Shown: positions 23,888-31,983, numbered from the stretch's first letter. The stretch is 64,000 nt of DNA from Actinomadura xylanilytica (GCF_030283145.1 NZ_JASNWE010000001.1:620001-684000); one strand, 5' to 3'. Numbers and translations: made by a program. The notes: generated from the sequence alone by a model not told the origin.

Positions 23888-23893
23888 ACCGTA
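23888..23893 (-). promoter_or_regulatory. Candidate -10 element of the pyr operon
   Basis: Minus-strand TACGGT matches TAnnnT and would place the transcript start near 23880, giving a leader of about 50 bases that holds the PyrR loop. A clear -35 hexamer is missing. Confidence 0.4.
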
Positions 23894-24083
23894 GCAGCCC
23901 CGACACGCCGGGCCGAACCCGGCATTGGCGCGTCTTACCTGGTGAGAGGGGTCACACTCGGAGTCCCGCGGGAGGCCGGGAAGCCCGTGCGGCAAGGGCC
24001 CGGCGCCCGGTCCGAGGGGCTTCCCGGCGATCCGGACGACCCGGATCGAGACCTGCGGATTCGACCGCTTTTTTCCAATCGGC

Positions 24084-24124
24084 TTGACCTGGGGCCGTCA
24101 CCGTTTTACCGTCACTGTCCGTAA
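24084..24124 (+). promoter_or_regulatory. bldD promoter with overlapping BldD box
   Basis: TTGACC at 24084-24089 and TACCGT at 24107-24112 form a promoter with a 17-base spacer. A BldD box, TCACTGTCCGTAA at 24112-24124, matches the published consensus TnACnnnnnGTnA at every fixed base and overlaps the end of the -10 and the start point. That position suits autorepression by BldD bound to cyclic di-GMP. Confidence 0.8.
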
Positions 24125-24235
24125 CCATCCCTGGAGACAGAGCCTTGAGTCCATCCGGTCCAAGGAACTGTCCCCGCCCGGTCGACCGACCGGGATCCGA
24201 CAGCGACGACGAAAGTGAGCCTGGGGGGCCGCGAA

Positions 24236-24730
24236 ATGCCGTCTGAATACGCTAAGGCTCTCGGCGCGCGCCTGCGCGCCATCCGCACCCAGCAGGGCCT
24301 GTCCCTGCACGGAGTGGAGGAGAAGTCCCGAGGCCGCTGGAAGGCCGTCGTCGTGGGCTCCTATGAGCGGGGCGACCGCGCCGTCACCGTTCAGAAGCTG
24401 GCCGAGCTCGCCGATTTCTATGGCGTGCCGGTATCCGAGTTGCTGCCCGGCGGAGCCGCGCCGAGCCCGCTCGGGCCTACACCCAAGCTCGTGATCGACC
24501 TCGAGCGGTTGCAGCAGCTTCCGAAAGACAAGGCCGGTCCACTCGCCCGTTACGCCGCGACGATCCAAAGCCAGCGGGGCGACTACAACGGAAAGGTCCT
24601 GTCCATCCGCCAGGAAGACCTGCGTTCACTCGCGGTCATCTACGACAAGTCCCCGACCGAGCTCACCGAGGAGCTCATCACCTGGGGAGTGCTCGACCCC
24701 GAGGCGCGCCGCGCCGTCGAGGCGTTCTGA
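24236..24730 (+). CDS. bldD: Developmental master regulator BldD
   Basis: A 164-residue regulator that represses sporulation genes during vegetative growth when bound to tetrameric cyclic di-GMP. The N-terminal XRE-type helix-turn-helix domain (about 1-70) is nearly identical to Streptomyces BldD (LRAIRTQQGLSLHGVEEKS). The C-terminal domain keeps the complete c-di-GMP signature R114-x-D116-x8-R125-x-x-D128. I start at the ATG at 24236 (MPSEYAKALG), which matches the family, not at the upstream in-frame GTG. It is divergent from pyrR and followed by a terminator-like hairpin. Its presence suggests a morphologically differentiating organism. Confidence 0.96.
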   Translation: MPSEYAKALGARLRAIRTQQGLSLHGVEEKSRGRWKAVVVGSYERGDRAVTVQKLAELADFYGVPVSELLPGGAAPSPLGPTPKLVIDLERLQQLPKDKAGPLARYAATIQSQRGDYNGKVLSIRQEDLRSLAVIYDKSPTELTEELITWGVLDPEARRAVEAF

Positions 24731-24782
24731 TCCCGGCCGAGGCTGAGGCGTCCCCCCGGCGTCTCGACTCCTGACACCGTGC

Positions 24783-24813
24783 GGGCCCGGCGGCGACCAC
24801 CGCCGCCCGGTCC
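24783..24813. terminator. Terminator-like hairpin after bldD
   Basis: GGGCCCGGCGGCG (24783-24795), loop ACCAC, then CGCCGCCCGGTCC (24801-24813): 12 pairs with one C-C mismatch. It lies between bldD and the convergent LysR gene and can serve both. No T tract. Confidence 0.6.
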
Positions 24814-24860
24814 GCGCTCCGGCCCGCGTCCCCTGGCATCCGCCACGGACGCGGGCCGGG

Positions 24861-25805
24861 TCATGTCCGGAGGCGTTCGCCCTCGGGCAGCCAGTCGCGT
24901 CCGGGGACGTACTCCAGCCAGCGGCTCTTGTCGCCCTCCTCGGCGAACCCCGCCACGAGCGTGTCCAGCAGGGGATGCCCGGCCCCGGTCCGCCACAGCA
25001 GCGACCACGCGTACAGCGGGGTCGGGTCGGCGAGCGGGATCGACCTGATGCCGGGAACGTCCGGCAGCGGGCTGTCCGCGGGGAAGAGCGAGAAGCAGCC
25101 GGGATCGTCCCTGATCTGTTGCAGGAAGTGCTCCGACCCCAGGTTGGCGCCGCCGCCGCGCGCGTCGATCCCGAAGTGGCCCGCGAAGCGCGCGAGGAAA
25201 TCGAGCCGCTCCAGCGCGCTCGGGGCGCGCAGGACGCTGCCGCGCAGCCGCTCCGGCCGCAGCACGGTCTCGGCGGCGAGCGGGTGCCCGGCGCCGACGA
25301 CCGCGTCGACGGGTTCGAGCCGGACCAGCCGGTGGGTCAGCCCGGCGTCCCACCGTCCGGGCAGCGGGTGGACGCGGCCGAAGCCGACGTCGGTTCCCCC
25401 CGAGGCCAGCGCCGCGGCTACCGAGGGCAGGTCGCGGGCCGGACCCGGCTCCAGGGCGAGGTCGGGGATCCGCGTCGCGACGCTGGCGACCGTCCGCATC
25501 GGGGTGTAGAGATGCCCCCACACGTCGATCCGCAGCGGCCGGTGGGCGCCGCGCACGGCGGCGGCGGCCTCGGCCGAGGCCGCGAGCGCCCGCCGGGCCG
25601 GCTCCAGGAAGCGCCGTCCGGCCGCGGTCGGGCCCGCGCCGCGCGGGCCGCGGTCGAGCAGCCGCGCGCCGAGGGCGGCCTCCAGCCGGACGATCCGCTT
25701 GGACAGCGCCTGCTGGCTGATCCCCAGCCGCTCGGCGGCGCGACCGAAGTGCGCCTCCTCCACGGTGACGGCGAACGCGCGGACCTGGGCGAGGTCGAGG
25801 TCCAT
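24861..25805 (-). CDS. LysR-family regulator A
   Basis: A 314-residue LysR regulator. The winged helix-turn-helix spans about residues 1-60 (MDLDLAQVRAFAVTVEEAHF, then RLGISQQALSKRIVRLEAALG); the rest is the two-lobed effector domain. Start is the ATG at 25805; two more in-frame ATGs lie at 25811 and 25814. It is divergent from an oxidoreductase-hydrolase pair and a 19-bp palindrome sits 16 bases upstream of its start, so it probably controls both itself and that pair. It is clearly paralogous to the regulator at 30284-31231: same DNA-binding helix region and same operator type. Confidence 0.9.
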   Translation of the reverse strand: MDLDLAQVRAFAVTVEEAHFGRAAERLGISQQALSKRIVRLEAALGARLLDRGPRGAGPTAAGRRFLEPARRALAASAEAAAAVRGAHRPLRIDVWGHLYTPMRTVASVATRIPDLALEPGPARDLPSVAAALASGGTDVGFGRVHPLPGRWDAGLTHRLVRLEPVDAVVGAGHPLAAETVLRPERLRGSVLRAPSALERLDFLARFAGHFGIDARGGGANLGSEHFLQQIRDDPGCFSLFPADSPLPDVPGIRSIPLADPTPLYAWSLLWRTGAGHPLLDTLVAGFAEEGDKSRWLEYVPGRDWLPEGERLRT

Positions 25806-25820
25806 GATCATCATCCTAGG

Positions 25821-25839
25821 CGACAACCGCCGGTTGTCG
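25821..25839. promoter_or_regulatory. Palindromic LysR operator A
   Basis: CGACAACCGCCGGTTGTCG is a perfect inverted repeat around one central base. It lies between divergent LysR and oxidoreductase genes. A half-site CGGTTGTTGG follows at 25851-25860. It differs from operator B at 31245-31267 in only 3 of the central 17 bases. Confidence 0.75.
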
Positions 25840-25893
25840 GGCCTGCTCGGCGGTTGTTGGACCGGGCGGCGGGCGCGGCGGTTCGCTGGGCGC

Positions 25894-26829
25894 ATGAGGA
25901 GACTGATCCCGACGGGCGACCCAGCCCGTCCCGTCACGCCCGCCGAGGCCGAGCAGCCGGTGCCGGCCCCCGGCGAGGCGCTGGTCAAGGTCGAGGCGTT
26001 CTCGCTGAACCGGGGCGAGACGTTCCTGCTCGAGGACCCGCGTCCCGGCCTGCTGCCCGGCAAGGACGTCGCCGGGCTCGTCGTGCAGCCCGCCGCCGAC
26101 GGCTCGGGCCCGGCGGTCGGCACCCGCGTCGTGGGGCACCCGCCCTCCGGGGGCTGGGCCGAGTACGTCGCCGTCCCCACCCACTCGCTCGCCGGGCTGC
26201 CCGGCTCCATCACCTCCGTCCAGGCCGCGGCGCTCCCGCTCGCGGGGCTGACCGCGCTCCGGCTGCTGCGCGCGGCGGGCGCGATCGCGGGCCGGCGCGT
26301 CCTGCTGACCGGCGCCTCCGGCGGCGTCGGCCACTACTTCGTCGAGCTCGCCGCGGCGGCCGGCGCCGAGATCACCGCCGTGACCGCGTCGGCCGGACGC
26401 GGCGCGCGGCTCGCCGAGCTGGGCGCCGTGCACGTCGTGCGGGACGTGGCCGGGGCGGACGGCCCGTTCGACCTGGTGCTGGAGTCGACCGGCGGGCCCG
26501 CGCTCGCCGCCGCGCTGGCCGCGCTGGCCCGGCGCGGCACGCTGATCTGGTTCGGCCAGGCCGGGCGCGTCCCGGTCACGCTGGACTTCTTCGACTTCTT
26601 CAAGGGCCCCGAGTCCGCCGTGATCCGGCACTTCCACTACACCGACTCCGGCACGCCGTACGGCCGGGACCTGGCCACGCTGGTGCGGCTCGTCGCGGCG
26701 GGCCGGCTGCACCCGGAGATCGGCGCCGTCAACGACTGGTCCGCCACCGCCGGCGCGCTCGTCGACCTGCGGGAACGCCGCGTCCGCGGCAAGACCGTCC
26801 TCACCCTGGCCACTGGAGGCTCCCGATGA
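25894..26829 (+). CDS. Zinc-independent alcohol dehydrogenase / quinone oxidoreductase-like protein
   Basis: A 311-residue medium-chain reductase of the NADPH:quinone oxidoreductase type. The GroES-like domain is N-terminal; the cofactor domain holds VLLTGASGGVGHYFVELAAAAGAE (about 130-153), a Rossmann motif of the AxxGxxG class. Zinc-ligand cysteines are absent, as in quinone oxidoreductases. The substrate is unknown. Its stop overlaps the start of the hydrolase by four bases (ATGA), so the two are one operon, most likely controlled by the divergent LysR regulator A. Confidence 0.88.
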   Translation: MRRLIPTGDPARPVTPAEAEQPVPAPGEALVKVEAFSLNRGETFLLEDPRPGLLPGKDVAGLVVQPAADGSGPAVGTRVVGHPPSGGWAEYVAVPTHSLAGLPGSITSVQAAALPLAGLTALRLLRAAGAIAGRRVLLTGASGGVGHYFVELAAAAGAEITAVTASAGRGARLAELGAVHVVRDVAGADGPFDLVLESTGGPALAAALAALARRGTLIWFGQAGRVPVTLDFFDFFKGPESAVIRHFHYTDSGTPYGRDLATLVRLVAAGRLHPEIGAVNDWSATAGALVDLRERRVRGKTVLTLATGGSR

Positions 26830-27866
26830 CCTCGTTCCTGGACCTGCCCGGCATCGTCCCGGCCTTCGTCGAGGGCAACCGGTCGCGCGCCGCGGGCGCC
26901 GGGCTCGACCCGTACGGGTACGACCGCGTCACCTCCGGGCTCGCGTCGCTGCACGACTGGCCGGACGCCTTCCGGCAGATGGGCCGGGAACATCTGGCCC
27001 GCGCCGGGAACGCCGCGTCCGGCCGGTCCGCCGGAGAGCACTACCGGGACGCGGCCCGGTGGTTCCACTTCGCCGTGCTGCTTCCGCACCCCGACCGCGA
27101 CGCCGCCGGCGAGGCCGCGCAGGAGTCCGACCGGGCGATGGCGCGCGCGCTGGAGATCCTCGACCCGGGCGCCCGCCGCGTGGAAGGGCCGGGTTTCGCG
27201 GGATGGCTGCGGCGGCCCGCCGCGGACGGGCCCGAGGACGGGGACGTCCCCACGGTCGTGGTCGTTCCGGGGCTCGACTCCAGCAAAGAGGAGTTCCATG
27301 GCGTCGTCGAGGCGCTGCTGTCCCGGGGCGCCGCGGTGTTCGCGATGGACGGTCCCGGGCAGGGCGTGCTCGCCGTCACGTCGGCCCCCGAGGCCGCCTA
27401 CCACCGGGTGCTGGGGCGCGTGATCGACGCGCTGGGCGTCCCGGAGGTCGCGGTGATCGGCCTGAGCCTGGGCGGCTTCTACGCCGCCGAGAGCGCCGCG
27501 TACGAGCCGCGGGTCCGCACGACCGCGACGGTCAGCGGGCCGTACCGGCTCGACTGGGACGGGCTGGCCCCGTTCGTCACCGAGACGTTGGCCCAGCGCT
27601 CGGGCGGCGTCGAGCCCGCCCGCGAGTTCGTCCGCGCGATCGATCTGACCGGGGCCGCCGGGCGGATCACCGGCCCGCTCCTCGTGGTCGACGGCGGCCA
27701 GGACGTCATCCCGGGGGCGGTGAACGGCGCGCCGCTCGCCCGGACGGCCCCGCAGGGCGAGTACCTCCTGGTCCCCCACGGCGACCACCTGCTCGGCAAC
27801 GCCCGCGCGGACTGGCTCCCCGCCACCGCCGACCGGCTCACCCGCCCCGTCCCGGCGGGCGGCTGA
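26826..27866 (+). CDS. Alpha/beta hydrolase (FrsA/DUF1100-like esterase)
   Basis: A 346-residue hydrolase with a helical N-terminal cap (about 1-120) and an alpha/beta core starting TVVVVPGLDSSKEEF. The nucleophile elbow is GLSLGG (Ser near residue 222), the acid is probably Asp in VVDGGQDVIPG and the His is in LLVPHGDHLLGN. The layout resembles the C-C bond hydrolase/esterase group that includes 2,6-dihydroxypseudooxynicotine hydrolase; the substrate cannot be read. Coupled by a four-base overlap to the upstream oxidoreductase, suggesting a small catabolic or detoxifying pair. Confidence 0.85.
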   Translation: MTSFLDLPGIVPAFVEGNRSRAAGAGLDPYGYDRVTSGLASLHDWPDAFRQMGREHLARAGNAASGRSAGEHYRDAARWFHFAVLLPHPDRDAAGEAAQESDRAMARALEILDPGARRVEGPGFAGWLRRPAADGPEDGDVPTVVVVPGLDSSKEEFHGVVEALLSRGAAVFAMDGPGQGVLAVTSAPEAAYHRVLGRVIDALGVPEVAVIGLSLGGFYAAESAAYEPRVRTTATVSGPYRLDWDGLAPFVTETLAQRSGGVEPAREFVRAIDLTGAAGRITGPLLVVDGGQDVIPGAVNGAPLARTAPQGEYLLVPHGDHLLGNARADWLPATADRLTRPVPAGG

Positions 27867-27970
27867 GGCCACGGCGAACGGTGGGTGCCTCGTCCCAGGT
27901 GAGCCGCCGGGACCACGGGCGAAGGGGGCGGGGCAGGGCGTTCATCGCCCCAGCATAGGAACCGGGCGCG

Positions 27971-29389
27971 TCAGCGCACGGCCTGAGCGGGCTCCCTCTC
28001 GGCGCGGGTCCCGGTGCGCCGCGCCGGGCGGCGCGGCGCGAGGAGGGCCAGGACGGCGACGCCGGCCATGACCGCCGAGCTCACCGCGAACCCGGCGGCG
28101 AATCCGGGCCGGGTCGGCTGCCCCGCGGTCACCGAGGCCGCCACGATGACCGCGCTCACCTGGGTGCCGAGGGACGCGCCGACCGTCCGGACGAGGGTGT
28201 TGATGCCGGTCGCCACGCCCGTCTCCCCCGCCGGCACCTCCAGCACCACCAGGTTCGCGACGGCCGCGTAGGCCAGCCCGAGCCCGACGCCCCGGGCGAG
28301 CCCGCCGGCGTAGAGCTGCCACATGGCCTCGCTCTGGACGGCCACGAACGCGTACCCGGCGCCGGTCAGGACGGCGCCCGCGCCGAGCACCGCGCGGGAC
28401 CCGATCCACCGGTGCAGCAGCCCGGCGGACAGGCCCGCCGCCGTCATCCCGGCGCTCGCGGGAAGCTGGAGGAGCGCGGCCTCGGTCGCCGTCCCGCCGA
28501 AGCCGAACCCGCCCCGCTCGGGGAGTTGAACCAGGAGCGGGAACAGCAGCCCGCCCGCCATCAGCGCGTACCCCGACAGCAGGGACGCGAGGTTCGCCGT
28601 CCACACGCCCCGCCGCCGCATCAGCCGCAGGTCGACCAGCGGCTCGCGGACGCGGGACTCCACCCGCAGCCAGACGCAGGCCAGCGCGGCGGCCAGGAGC
28701 AGCAGGCCGAGCACCCCCGGGGACGTCCAGCCCCAGTCCATCCCCTGGGTGAGCGCGGTCAGCGCCGCCACCAGCCAGGCCGCGAACAGTGCCGCGCCCC
28801 ACCAGTCGACCCGGGCGGCGGCGCGCGGCGGCGACGCCGGGACGAGCCACCAGGCGGCCGGCAGCCCCGGCAGCAGCCCGATCACCGGCACCCACAGCAG
28901 CCACCGCCAGCCGAGCAGGTCGATGATCGGCCCGGCCAGGCACCACGACACCGCCCCGCCGAGCCCGAGCATGGACGACATCAGCCCGATCGCCGAGGCC
29001 GTCCGCTCGGGCGGGAACACGTCCCGGATGATCGTGTACGCGAGCGGGAACACGCCGCCGCCGATGCCGCCCAGGGCCCGTCCGGCCAGCATGACCGGCA
29101 GCGAGCCGGCCACCGCCGCGACCACCATGCCCGCGGTCGCGACGGCCAGGACGACCAGGAGCACCCGGCGCGGCCCGTACAGGTCGCCGAGCCGTCCGAC
29201 CACCGGCGTCGCCACCGCCGCCGACAGCGTCATCGCGGTCAGCGCCCAGGCGGCGCCCGAGGGCGTGGTGTGCAGCCCGCGCTGGAGCAGCGGGAGCGCG
29301 GGCGTGACCACCGCCATCGACAGCGAGTAGGCCATCACCCCGAGGAAGGCCAGCAACGGCACCAGACCCCGACCGCCGCGCGCCGCCAC
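27971..29389 (-). CDS. MFS multidrug-type transporter (14-helix DHA2 class)
   Basis: A 472-residue integral membrane protein with about 14 hydrophobic segments. The N-terminal half shows the MFS loop signature GRLGDLYGPRRVLL (motif A) and the RALGGIGGGVFPLAYTIIRDVFP region (motifs B/C), as in EmrB/QacA proton-coupled exporters. The substrate is unknown. It stands between the hydrolase (convergent) and the HEPN gene; no TetR or MarR regulator is adjacent. The C-terminal tail after about residue 455 is basic and cytosolic. Confidence 0.88.
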   Translation of the reverse strand: MAARGGRGLVPLLAFLGVMAYSLSMAVVTPALPLLQRGLHTTPSGAAWALTAMTLSAAVATPVVGRLGDLYGPRRVLLVVLAVATAGMVVAAVAGSLPVMLAGRALGGIGGGVFPLAYTIIRDVFPPERTASAIGLMSSMLGLGGAVSWCLAGPIIDLLGWRWLLWVPVIGLLPGLPAAWWLVPASPPRAAARVDWWGAALFAAWLVAALTALTQGMDWGWTSPGVLGLLLLAAALACVWLRVESRVREPLVDLRLMRRRGVWTANLASLLSGYALMAGGLLFPLLVQLPERGGFGFGGTATEAALLQLPASAGMTAAGLSAGLLHRWIGSRAVLGAGAVLTGAGYAFVAVQSEAMWQLYAGGLARGVGLGLAYAAVANLVVLEVPAGETGVATGINTLVRTVGASLGTQVSAVIVAASVTAGQPTRPGFAAGFAVSSAVMAGVAVLALLAPRRPARRTGTRAEREPAQAVR

Positions 29390-29479
29390 CGTCCCCGCCC
29401 TCCTTAGTTCGCCTGCCTAACGATCTCACAGGCGGGAGGACGGTCGCCCGGCACGGTCACCGGTGCGCATCCGCCACGA

Positions 29480-29983
29480 TCACCCCGCGCGGACGTCCGG
29501 GACGGGCAGGGTGGGCTGGCCAATGACGCCCAGGGTGTCCTCGACCAGGGTGACGAAGACCTCGGCGTCGCGCAGCAGCTCGTCGGCCTCGGGCCCGGTG
29601 ACCGCGCGGGGCAGGCCGGCCTCGGCGGCGGCGCGCTTGTCGGCTCCGGCGGCGAAGAAGGCGGCCCATTCCCGCAGGGCGGGCTCGGCCTCGGGCAGCA
29701 GCACCCAGACACTGCGCGGACGGCCGCGGCGGTGCGTCTCCAGCGGCTCCTTGGACGCCAGGACCGCCGCCGCCGCGCGCAGTGCCGCCAGGTGGGCGCA
29801 CACATAGCGGACGGCGGGGGAGGTGGCCTCGGCGGCCTCGGCGAGGCCCGTCCGGGCCGCGTGCAGCTGCCCGACGGCCGTGTGGACCGGACGGGGCGGC
29901 GGGAGCGGCCTGGGGCGCGGGCCCGGCAGTGCTGCGGGGTGGACGGCGGAGTGGGCTCCGCGCTGGCTCGTCGTTGCGGACAT
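29480..29983 (-). CDS. SAV_6107-type HEPN domain protein
   Basis: A 167-residue protein with a HEPN-like helical core from about residue 40 (LAEAAEATSPAVRYVCAHLAALRAAAAVLA), followed by RRGRPRSVWVLLPEAEPALREWAAFFAAGADKRAAAEAGL. This matches the SAV_6107 family known from Streptomyces; molecular function is unknown. The ATG at 29983 has a strong AAGGAGG with 6-base spacing, which overrides a longer open frame to 30130. A perfect SOS box lies 138 bases upstream over a good -10, so the gene is predicted to be DNA-damage inducible. Confidence 0.85.
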   Translation of the reverse strand: MSATTSQRGAHSAVHPAALPGPRPRPLPPPRPVHTAVGQLHAARTGLAEAAEATSPAVRYVCAHLAALRAAAAVLASKEPLETHRRGRPRSVWVLLPEAEPALREWAAFFAAGADKRAAAEAGLPRAVTGPEADELLRDAEVFVTLVEDTLGVIGQPTLPVPDVRAG

Positions 29984-30120
29984 GACTGCCTCCTTCCGGG
30001 GCTGGGGCCGGCCGGGCGGAGAGCTTCCCCTCACTCCGCCCGGCCGTGTGTCCCCGCCGCCGCCGCGCGCACGGCCGCGGCGGGGACGTCGCCCTGGCAC
30101 GGGCCGCGAGCCCCGCACCA

Positions 30121-30140
30121 CCTCGAACATAAGTTCGAGG
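30121..30140 (-). promoter_or_regulatory. LexA (SOS) box in the HEPN gene promoter
   Basis: CCTCGAACATAAGTTCGAGG is a perfect 20-base palindrome containing the actinobacterial/Bacillus-type LexA site TCGAAC-N4-GTTCGA (30123-30138). On the minus strand it overlaps a likely promoter: TTTACT and TATGTT about 16 bases apart. A second palindrome, GTGTTCGAACAC, lies upstream at 30178-30189. Confidence 0.8.
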
Positions 30141-30283
30141 TATGCACAGTAAACCCTCCTGACGCCGATTCGTCAATGTGTTCGAACACGTGTCGGCACA
30201 CTCAGCGATCACGGGGCGATCACCCAGGTCAGCCTCCCGCCGCCGGGCGGCCGGACGGCGCCGGAAGGGCCGGCGAGCCGCCG

Positions 30284-31231
30284 TCAGGAAGACTGCTCGC
30301 GGTAGGCGTCCGGGAGCCAGTGCCCCTCGCCCGGCAGGTCCGGCACGGGCAGCAGCCCGAGCATCCTGCGGAGGCCGGGCCCGCGGTCGCCCTTGCGCCA
30401 GACCACGCACCACGGGACGAGCGGGACGGGATCGACCAGCCGGATGCGGTGCAGGCCGAACCCCGGCGGGACCTCGATGCACGCCTCCCCCAGCGCGACG
30501 GCGGTCCGCTCGCGGCGGACCAGCTCCCCGTAATGCCAATAGCCCACGGCGGGCTCGCCGAAGCGCAGCGGCGCGCCGAAGCGGCGCGCGAGCGAGGACA
30601 GGTAGGCGCGCGCCTCGACCGCCCCGGAGGGATCGGGCATCGCGATCCCGGCCTCGCGCAGCTCGGCCGGGCGCAGGGTCTCCCGGGAGGCGAGCGGATG
30701 GCCCGCGCCGACGAAGGCGTGCATGTGCTCGACGTGGACCAGCCGGCGCGCGAGCTCGGGCGGCCAGGGCCCCGGCAGGTCGCGCGCCTGCCCGAACGCC
30801 GCGTCGATCTCGCCGTTCAGCAGGGCGGGCAGCGCGAGCGCGAGCCCCTGCCGCATGCTGGGCTCGAACCGCAGCCCCGGGTCGCGGTCGATCAGCCCCC
30901 GGACGATCCGCATCGGGCTGAACCGCTCGTCGTAGATGTCGACGCGCAGCCGCCCGCCGTCCTGCCCTCCGGCCGTGCGGACGGCCGCGACCGCGGTGTC
31001 GAACGCGGTGACCGCCTCCTGCGCGAGCGGCAGGAAGCGCCGTCCGGCCGCGGTGAGCGAGACCCGGCGCGTGGTGCGCTCGAACAGCGGTGTCCCGAGC
31101 GCCTGCTCCAGCCTGCGCACGCGTTTGGACAGGGCCTGCTGGGTGAGGAACAGCCGCTGGGCCGCGCGGCCGAAGTGCATCTCCTCGACGGCCGCGACGA
31201 AGGCGCGCACACCCGGCAGGTCGACGTCCAT
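30284..31231 (-). CDS. LysR-family regulator B
   Basis: A 315-residue LysR regulator with N-terminal MDVDLPGVRAFVAAVEEMHF and RLFLTQQALSKRVRRLEQALG, the same pattern as regulator A at 24861-25805. The effector-binding domain runs from about residue 90. It is divergent from clpP, and a 23-bp palindrome 14 bases from its start is nearly the same as operator A, so the two regulators may share or cross-recognise sites. LysR control of a ClpP gene is unusual (ClgR and PopR are the known actinobacterial Clp regulators). The inducer is unknown. Confidence 0.9.
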   Translation of the reverse strand: MDVDLPGVRAFVAAVEEMHFGRAAQRLFLTQQALSKRVRRLEQALGTPLFERTTRRVSLTAAGRRFLPLAQEAVTAFDTAVAAVRTAGGQDGGRLRVDIYDERFSPMRIVRGLIDRDPGLRFEPSMRQGLALALPALLNGEIDAAFGQARDLPGPWPPELARRLVHVEHMHAFVGAGHPLASRETLRPAELREAGIAMPDPSGAVEARAYLSSLARRFGAPLRFGEPAVGYWHYGELVRRERTAVALGEACIEVPPGFGLHRIRLVDPVPLVPWCVVWRKGDRGPGLRRMLGLLPVPDLPGEGHWLPDAYREQSS

Positions 31232-31244
31232 GGAGTCAGCCTCG

Positions 31245-31267
31245 ATTGACAGCCCGCGGTTGTCAAT
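31245..31267. promoter_or_regulatory. Palindromic LysR operator B
   Basis: Arms ATTGACA (31245-31251) and TGTCAAT (31261-31267) with a partly symmetric GCCCGCGGT centre. It sits 14 bases from the LysR start and about 18 bases upstream of a TTGACG -35-like hexamer (31285-31290) for clpP, the normal place for a LysR activator site. Confidence 0.75.
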
Positions 31268-31320
31268 TCGGCCCGAACACTTGTTTGACGCCCGTGGTGA
31301 GCTGCGGATTTGCTGGGGTC

Positions 31321-31926
31321 ATGACTTCGACCCACCTTCCGACGTCCCGCGCCGCCGAGGCCCCCCGCCCCGGCGGCGAGCCGGTGTTCGAGCGGCTCCT
31401 GCGCGAGCGGATCATCTTCCTCGGCCAGGAGGTCGACGACGCCATCGCCAACCGGATCTGCGGCGAGATGCTGCTGCTGTCGGCCGAGGACCGCGCCCGC
31501 GACATCCACCTGTACATCAACTCGCCCGGCGGCTCGGTCACCGCCGGGATGGCCATCTACGACATCATGCGGTTCGTCCCGAACGACGTCGCGACGCTGT
31601 CGCTCGGCTTCACCGCCTCGATGGGGCAGTTCCTGCTCTCGGCGGGGACGCCCGGCAAGCGCTACGCCCTGCCGCACGCGCGGATCCTGATGCACCAGCC
31701 GTCCGGCGGCATCGGCGGCTCGGCCTCCGACATCAAGATCCAGGCGGAGAACATGCTCGCCACCAAGCGCACCATGCAGGCGCTGATCGCCGAGCACACC
31801 GGGCAGACCGTCCAGCGGATCGAGGCCGACTCCGACCGCGACCGCTGGTTCACCGCCGAGGAGGCCAGGGCCTACGGCTTCGTGGACGAGGTCGTCGCCC
31901 ACACGCCCCACATCGCCGCGGCCTGA
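31321..31926 (+). CDS. clpP: ATP-dependent Clp protease proteolytic subunit, stand-alone
   Basis: A 201-residue serine protease subunit. The catalytic Ser is S100 in GFTASMGQFLL, His is H125 in RILMHQPSGG, and the acid lies in the DSDRDRW stretch near 172-174. The INSPGGSVTAGMAIYD segment is canonical. It has a short N-terminal tail (about 20 residues) and no second clpP or clpX beside it, unlike the main clpP1-clpP2-clpX cluster of actinobacteria, so it is an additional copy. The ATG at 31321 is supported by homology. Controlled, probably, by the divergent LysR regulator B. Confidence 0.93.
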   Translation: MTSTHLPTSRAAEAPRPGGEPVFERLLRERIIFLGQEVDDAIANRICGEMLLLSAEDRARDIHLYINSPGGSVTAGMAIYDIMRFVPNDVATLSLGFTASMGQFLLSAGTPGKRYALPHARILMHQPSGGIGGSASDIKIQAENMLATKRTMQALIAEHTGQTVQRIEADSDRDRWFTAEEARAYGFVDEVVAHTPHIAAA

Positions 31927-31983
31927 CCCGGCCTCGCCGCGGCGCGGCCGGCCCGGACGACGGGGCCACTGGGGGCGGCGGGG

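Noticed and set aside
29984..30130. N-terminal extension of the HEPN protein to an ATG at 30130
   Set aside because: That ATG lies inside the SOS box and the extension is Arg/Gly/Pro-rich; AAGGAGG before 29983 is decisive.
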